Below, in pieces: positions 6,715 through 10,015 of a stretch of 10,015 nt of DNA (within the stretch, counting starts at the first letter, position 1; each line of letters starts with the position of its first letter). Both the position numbers and the translations under genes were made by a program. Source of the DNA: an uncultured Hyphomicrobiales bacterium (GTDB lineage Bacteria > Pseudomonadota > Alphaproteobacteria > Rhizobiales > Beijerinckiaceae); the NCBI GenBank assembly GCA_903916165.1, contig CAIWVR010000141.1:1-10015 (forward strand), read 5' to 3'. The notes under the pieces were generated by a model. The model had not been told where the DNA came from. It was given only the letters and a program-made list of their open reading frames with translations, and did not search any database.

Positions 6715-7377
6715 TTATGCAGTTCTCCCGCCATTACGGCCGGACCAGTCCACCGGGTCTGAAAGAAAGTTTTCTATGAGTTTGCGATCGGAGGCGTCCA
6801 GACGCCCCACACTCGTTTCGAGGATGTTCGTCCATCTCGTCAGCGTATGCAATTTTAAGTCTGCCTGCTCAAGGCGCTCGTTAGCCCCCGGGAAAGCGTC
6901 ATGGTAGAAAATCGTCAGGACGTGCTGGACGCGAGCGCCTGCCGTTCGTAGACCGCGCGCGAAAGCGACTTTGCCGCGCGCGTCCGTTGTTTGGTCATCC
7001 ATAATCAAGACGTTCAGCCCTGCCACGTCGCCGCCTTCAACCTGACTGTTGCATCCAATGCCGAGTGGCCGCTTGCGCACGTAGCGCAGACGCATTGACA
7101 GCGCATCCGCGATCCATGCCGCGAACGGGAGACCCGCGGTCTCCGTACCGACGATGGCATCAAAACTTACCCCCTGGAGACGCTGACTGATATATTGGAC
7201 TGCGATTTCCGTGACTTTCTGCCGGTGCGCCGGTGCGTCGATAAGCCGTCGACAATCGACATAGACCGGGCTTGCCCAACCCGCGGCTAGGATGAAGGGT
7301 TGGGCGCGCCCAATGTGAATGGCGTTTGCATCCCACAATAGGGTTGCTATCTCGCTGCCGCGCAGGCTCTCATGCAT
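6715..7377 (-). CDS. pyrE: Orotate phosphoribosyltransferase (OPRT) family protein, divergent active-site loop
   Basis: A 220-residue type I phosphoribosyltransferase. OPRT joins orotate to PRPP to form OMP in pyrimidine synthesis. Visible signatures are the orotate-binding SPVYVDCRRLID (36-47), GTETAGLPFAAWIADAL (77-93), the catalytic-loop region YVRKRPLGIGCNSQVEG (99-115) and the PRPP loop VLIMDDQTTDARGK (123-136), followed by FARGLRTAGA. Compared with the alphaproteobacterial pattern RKKPKGFGRNAQIEG and VLLVEDxxTDGxSK, several loop residues differ (Lys to Leu, Arg to Cys, Gly to Ala, Ser to Gly). It may therefore be a specialised or decaying paralogue rather than the housekeeping enzyme. 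The ATG at 7377 overlaps the end of the dihydroorotase gene by 8 bases, so the two are translationally coupled. Confidence 0.85.
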   Translation of the reverse strand: MHESLRGSEIATLLWDANAIHIGRAQPFILAAGWASPVYVDCRRLIDAPAHRQKVTEIAVQYISQRLQGVSFDAIVGTETAGLPFAAWIADALSMRLRYVRKRPLGIGCNSQVEGGDVAGLNVLIMDDQTTDARGKVAFARGLRTAGARVQHVLTIFYHDAFPGANERLEQADLKLHTLTRWTNILETSVGRLDASDRKLIENFLSDPVDWSGRNGGRTA

Positions 7378-7765
7378 ATTTGACCTCCCCCAGCGACCAA
7401 GACAGAGCCTTTCCGCTCCTGAACACCACAACCTGCGCATCATCCTCCCCCTCCGCTGCGGTCATGATCTCTTCGGGGGACGTGTTGTCGGTCAGGTAGC
7501 AGGTCCTTAATGGTGTCAACGCCTGCACTTGAGGCAAAGCCGCCAAAATGCGCCTGCGATATTCGTCTGCCGCCCAGACTGTGGTTGCTGGAGGGCTAAG
7601 ATTTGGCATGACAATCGCACGAGGAACTGGCCCGGTCATAGGGGGAAGCATGGTCTTCAGCATCGCCCGGTCGCGCAGGTGGGCGTGCCCGTCATCCGGA
7701 CGGCGAACCGTCAACTGACGCTCACCCCTGTCGTTTACTGTGAGAAATTCTGAAGCAATCTTCAT
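7370..7765 (-). pseudogene. pyrC: Dihydroorotase (class II, PyrC-type) with large in-frame internal deletion
   Basis: The 131-residue product begins like class II dihydroorotase: RRPDDGHAHLRDRAMLKTML with the metal-binding H27-x-H29, substrate residues R31 and N55 (IVMPNLSPP), RRILAALP and TPLRTCYLTDNTSPEEI. After MTAAEG at about residue 106 it jumps to EDDAQVVVFRSGKALSWSL, which matches the extreme C-terminus of PyrC (E. coli ends TDDTLVPFLAGETVRWSVKQ). Full-length PyrC is about 345 residues, so some 210 residues are missing. That segment includes the carboxylated lysine, the other metal histidines and the catalytic aspartate. The start forms an ATGA overlap with the carbamoylase stop, and the stop overlaps the pyrE start, so the reading frame and coupling survive. 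It cannot be an active dihydroorotase. It is either a pseudogene or a kept in-frame relic that preserves translation of pyrE. Confidence 0.85.
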
Positions 7766-9048
7766 TGCGCGGCCTCCTCTATTGCAGCTCTCATCAAGGC
7801 GGCACCGGCTCCGAAATCATTTAGACTCATAGCTTCATGCGGATTATGAGAACCGTTAGCGTTTCGCACGAAAATCATCGCGCTCGGCACACCCTCATTG
7901 GCGAATACAGCGGCATCATGGCCTGCACCGCTGGGAAGATCTTCGGTCTGGATTCCCAGACGAGCGGCAATCGACCGGAGCCGCTTGATCCAGTCAGGAT
8001 CCATGGAGGCCGGCTGGGTATCGAAACGTCGGTCGAGTATGAATTCAACGCCGCGCTCCTCACCAATCATCTGACATTCAGAAAGGAAGAGGTCATAGAA
8101 GGACTCGAGCGTCTCTTTAGACTGGCTACGCGCCTCGAAACTAAATTGGACATTGCCCGGAATGCGCGCCAGAGCGTGTTCACGCTGGTCCGTGCCAAAC
8201 ATTCCCGACGTCACGACCAGATCACGGCCTCGCTCAAGTAAGGTTCGCCAATGGCGATCAAGATGCGTAATAAGTTCGGCGGATGCGAAAACCGCATCGC
8301 GGCGAAGCCAGCGCGGCACCGCGCCCGAATGTCCCGCTTCCCCCCTGCACTGGATGCCGCGGTGACGAATGTTACCCCTGATACCGGTGACGATCCCGAC
8401 CGGCAGATTGCGATCTGTCAGCACAGGACCCTGCTCTATGTGCAATTCGAACCAGGCTGCGATCCGCGCCGGGTCAAGAAAGCGCTCGCCGCGTGCGACG
8501 CGGTCGACGTCAATGCCCAACTGGCCCATGCACTCTGCCAAGGTTTCAGCCGTATCCGTACTGCGGGACTGCAGGTCAACGGGACTGATTCGTCCAAATA
8601 ACGCCGATGAGCCAAGATATGGTTTGCCGAACCGAGCGCTTTCCTCTCCGCGCAACGCAAAAAGTTTGATCGTTCGGCGTGGTTTGACTCCTTCGGCCTT
8701 CAAGGCGGCGAGGCTTACCAAGACAGCAAGGACACCCGCAGATCCGTCGAAGTTGCCACCCTGCGGAACAGAATCCAGATGCGAACCCGCCGCGACAAAT
8801 GGAAGCTCTGGCTCACTGCCGTCCAATGTCACGATCAGGTTTGCAACTTCATCGCGCTCTGTTCGCAGACCGAGCTCCCGCGCCCTCGAATCGACAATTT
8901 CAATTGCTCTGGTCTCGCCCGGACCGTAGCTCGACCGGGTGATGCCAACCCCGTCACCGGTTGCCACAGCCAATTCATCGAATATCTTGCTCGCGAGGGC
9001 TGTCGAAACTGAACTGTCGGCCACACTTGCGATGGATTTTTTGTTCAT
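7762..9048 (-). CDS. M20-family Zn-dependent N-carbamoyl-amino-acid hydrolase (hydantoinase/carbamoylase family)
   Basis: A 428-residue binuclear metallohydrolase of the AmaB/HyuC/allantoate amidohydrolase/beta-ureidopropionase group, which cleaves N-carbamoyl groups to an amine, CO2 and ammonia. Metal ligands and catalytic residues are all present: H90 in GSHLDSVPQGGNFDG, bridging D101, catalytic E135 and ligand E136 in RGEESARF, H203 in ELHIEQGPVL, and H401 in GSHNPHEAMS. The dimer-domain substrate histidine is H240 (GEAGHSGAVPRWLRRDAV), with RIPGNVQFSFEARS and SGAGHDAA also typical. I chose the ATG at 9048 since family homology begins soon after. The frame stays open to 9270, and ATG 9264 has AGAGG at good spacing, but the extra codons have low GC at third positions and no family resemblance. 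Coupling to pyrC suggests an N-carbamoyl-aspartate-like substrate. This is inference only. Confidence 0.9.
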   Translation of the reverse strand: MNKKSIASVADSSVSTALASKIFDELAVATGDGVGITRSSYGPGETRAIEIVDSRARELGLRTERDEVANLIVTLDGSEPELPFVAAGSHLDSVPQGGNFDGSAGVLAVLVSLAALKAEGVKPRRTIKLFALRGEESARFGKPYLGSSALFGRISPVDLQSRSTDTAETLAECMGQLGIDVDRVARGERFLDPARIAAWFELHIEQGPVLTDRNLPVGIVTGIRGNIRHRGIQCRGEAGHSGAVPRWLRRDAVFASAELITHLDRHWRTLLERGRDLVVTSGMFGTDQREHALARIPGNVQFSFEARSQSKETLESFYDLFLSECQMIGEERGVEFILDRRFDTQPASMDPDWIKRLRSIAARLGIQTEDLPSGAGHDAAVFANEGVPSAMIFVRNANGSHNPHEAMSLNDFGAGAALMRAAIEEAAQ

Positions 9049-9230
9049 GGTGAAGGGGTCGCCTGGGCTGGAATGATTGTATTGCAAGGCACCGGTCGCG
9101 GGAAACACAACAGAACGGACTGCGATCTGTTCGATTATCGTCCAAATTAGCATTCTTCCAGTATAATTTTTGTTTAACGGTAAAAATAAAACCTGCGTTC
9201 CAGTGAAAAGTACAACGTGGTTAAGGGCCC

Positions 9231-9247
9231 GTCGAAAAAATTTCGAC
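9231..9247. promoter_or_regulatory. Inverted repeat GTCGAAA-AAA-TTTCGAC
   Basis: A perfect inverted repeat with 7-base arms around AAA, about 190 bases upstream of the favoured carbamoylase start. It could be an operator or a small hairpin in the leader RNA. It overlaps the upstream open frame, which is another reason to think that frame is not coding. Confidence 0.4.
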
Positions 9248-9284
9248 GTCCACGCATCGCTCATGACCAAAGCCTCTGCATTTA

Positions 9285-9300
9285 TTTATGTCTACATAAA
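9285..9300. promoter_or_regulatory. Operator-like palindrome TTTATGT-CT-ACATAAA
   Basis: A 16-base palindrome with perfect 7-base arms, in the most AT-rich stretch of the window (about 9280-9340). The core ATGTCTACAT fits the GT...AC half-site pattern known for several GntR-family operators. It lies upstream of the carbamoylase-pyrC-pyrE run, where promoter elements would be expected. Whether the local GntR protein binds here is inference; the same motif was not found in front of the transporter operon. Confidence 0.45.
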
Positions 9301-9499
9301 CTACTGATATTATTAATACTTTATTTGAAAAATCGAGTTCTTCGTAAAATCTGCGCTGTTCATTGCGGATACCAAATGTGCCAATTTGCGGGGGAAAAGC
9401 TTACCAGTCTGGTTGAGATAAAAGAGCTGCATGAGCACTGGCAATTTTTGATTTGCCGCGCGGCTTGAGACATATGAAGCGGGAATCAATGCGCGCGGT

Positions 9500-9600
9500 G
9501 GCTGGTAGGCTCCACCAGCGTGGTGTAATTTCCAGCCTTCGTCCCGGCGGTATGAAGGCTGGGTGGTCACTCTGTCTCTTCATGAGAGTCGGGTTGCTGA
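9500..9600 (+). other. Hairpin-rich stretch, possible structured RNA or element end
   Basis: Several inverted repeats crowd into 100 bases: GCTGGT/ACCAGC near 9501-9519 with the overlapping CACCA-GCG-TGGTG (9512-9525) as an alternative fold, CCAGCCTTC (9532-9540) with GAAGGCTGG (9554-9562) around a 13-base loop, and CTCT-TCATG-AGAG near 9577-9589. A further GTTGC/GCAAC pair lies just downstream. They precede the small ORF at 9627. No known riboswitch was recognised. It could be a structured leader, a REP-like repeat or debris from an insertion sequence. Confidence 0.4.
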
Positions 9601-9626
9601 ACTTGATTCGCAACGGAGAGTCCAAA

Positions 9627-9773
9627 ATGACCGAAGATACAGTGACATTTCTCGATCGCATGCAAAAGCTGGCCGGAAGCGCCGCGGAACCCCGCGTCAA
9701 CGAAAAAGGCTTAAAGAGGACACTCACTCAACCTAAACCAACAGTACCCCTCCGGCCTGGACCGCAGGCGTGA
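9627..9773 (+). CDS. Small hypothetical protein, 48 residues
   Basis: An ATG at 9627 follows GGAGAG at 7-8 bases, a good ribosome binding site, and opens a 48-codon frame ending in TGA. The N-terminal half looks helical (TEDTVTFLDRMQKLAG). The C-terminal half is basic and proline-rich (TLTQPKPTVPLRPGPQA), probably unstructured. It is not recognised. Its stop lies about 45 bases from the IS66 transposase stop on the other strand, so its 3' end may have been altered by insertion of that element. The frame is open for longer upstream, but without a better start. Real expression is uncertain. Confidence 0.4.
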   Translation: MTEDTVTFLDRMQKLAGSAAEPRVNEKGLKRTLTQPKPTVPLRPGPQA

Positions 9774-9774
9774 C

Positions 9775-10015
9775 ATTTGCTTATTGACCCGTGAGGCTGG
9801 CCGTGTCGCCGGTATTGTTCAGGCGGCTTTCGCGGGGATGGTCGCGGCTTGCGGCTTCCAGTTCCATGGCAACAATTCGTCGAGCCGACGTGCGGGGTGG
9901 GCGGCGATACGCGCGAGCACATCGGCGAGCCAGGCTTGCGGATCGACGCCATTCATCTTTGCCGTGACAATGAGACTGTACATGGCGGCCGCGCGCTGAC
10001 CGCCACGGTCGGACC
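9775..10015 (-). mobile_element. IS66-family insertion sequence, right-hand part
   Basis: Inferred from the transposase tail at 9819-10015 plus the short non-coding end downstream of its stop. The exact terminus and the 8-base target duplication cannot be fixed without the other end of the element. Confidence 0.6.
9819..10015 (-). CDS. IS66-family transposase, C-terminal part (continues past the window)
   Basis: The visible 64 residues are the conserved tail of the large IS66 transposase (TnpC): [19 protein letters not shown], then [20 protein letters not shown] and the terminal [13 protein letters not shown]. The [12 protein letters not shown] block and the LDELLPWNW ending are diagnostic of the family. 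This piece shows no frameshift or internal stop, unlike the IS630 remnant, so the element may still be intact beyond the edge. The right terminal repeat should lie just past the stop, in about 9780-9800. The plus strand there reads ACCCGTGAGGCTGGCC, which resembles inner parts of IS66 ends, but the usual GTAAGC tip is not seen. Confidence 0.9.
   Translation of the reverse strand, partial: SDRGGQRAAAMYSLIVTAKMNGVDPQAWLADVLARIAAHPARRLDELLPWNWKPQAATIPAKAA

Noticed and set aside
8369..8929. 186-residue plus-strand frame within the carbamoylase gene
   Set aside because: It is a shadow of a clear M20 hydrolase on the other strand, with low-complexity Ser/Arg/Pro composition.
9401..9727. Minus-strand open frames across the hairpin-rich region
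   Set aside because: There is no ribosome binding site or recognisable domain. The open frames follow from the base composition and overlap the inverted repeats.
1..10015. CRISPR array, tRNA or rRNA gene
   Set aside because: No regularly spaced direct repeats and no cloverleaf or rRNA-like segments were seen on either strand.

Overview
The window looks like accessory DNA from an alphaproteobacterium, probably of the Rhizobiales. This rests on general protein resemblance and on the IS66-type transposase tail at the right edge, not on any marker gene. Gene spacing is tight, with many start/stop overlaps, and coding DNA is moderately GC-rich. The stretches next to the mobile-element remnants are looser and more AT-rich.

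Left half (49-5568): a GntR/FCD regulator is transcribed leftwards. Divergent from it is a tightly packed rightward operon: a secreted SsuA/TauA/NMT1-type substrate-binding protein, an ABC ATPase, an ABC permease, a ring-opening amidohydrolase of the barbiturase/cyanuric-acid-hydrolase (AtzD) family with all three Ser-Lys dyads visible, and an ornithine cyclodeaminase/mu-crystallin family protein. The simplest reading is a regulated uptake-and-ring-opening system for a small cyclic amide or ureide. The substrate cannot be read from the sequence.

Middle (5569-6714): a short intergenic region, an unrecognised 105-residue protein with a clear ribosome binding site, a short open frame without identity, and a heavily decayed IS630-family transposase remnant on the minus strand.

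Right half (6715-9048), minus strand: a translationally coupled three-gene run reading M20-family N-carbamoyl-amino-acid hydrolase (ATGA overlap), a dihydroorotase, then an orotate phosphoribosyltransferase (8-bp overlap). The dihydroorotase keeps its first ~105 residues and its last ~25 but has lost everything between, in frame. Both halves of the window therefore deal with amide bonds in pyrimidine- or ureide-like compounds, which may be functional clustering or coincidence.

Right edge (9049-10015): a long AT-rich upstream region with two good palindromes, a hairpin-rich stretch, a small candidate ORF with a ribosome binding site, and the C-terminal 64 residues of an IS66-family transposase running off the window. 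IS remnants lie on both sides of the carbamoylase-pyrC-pyrE run, consistent with a mobile or rearranged segment.
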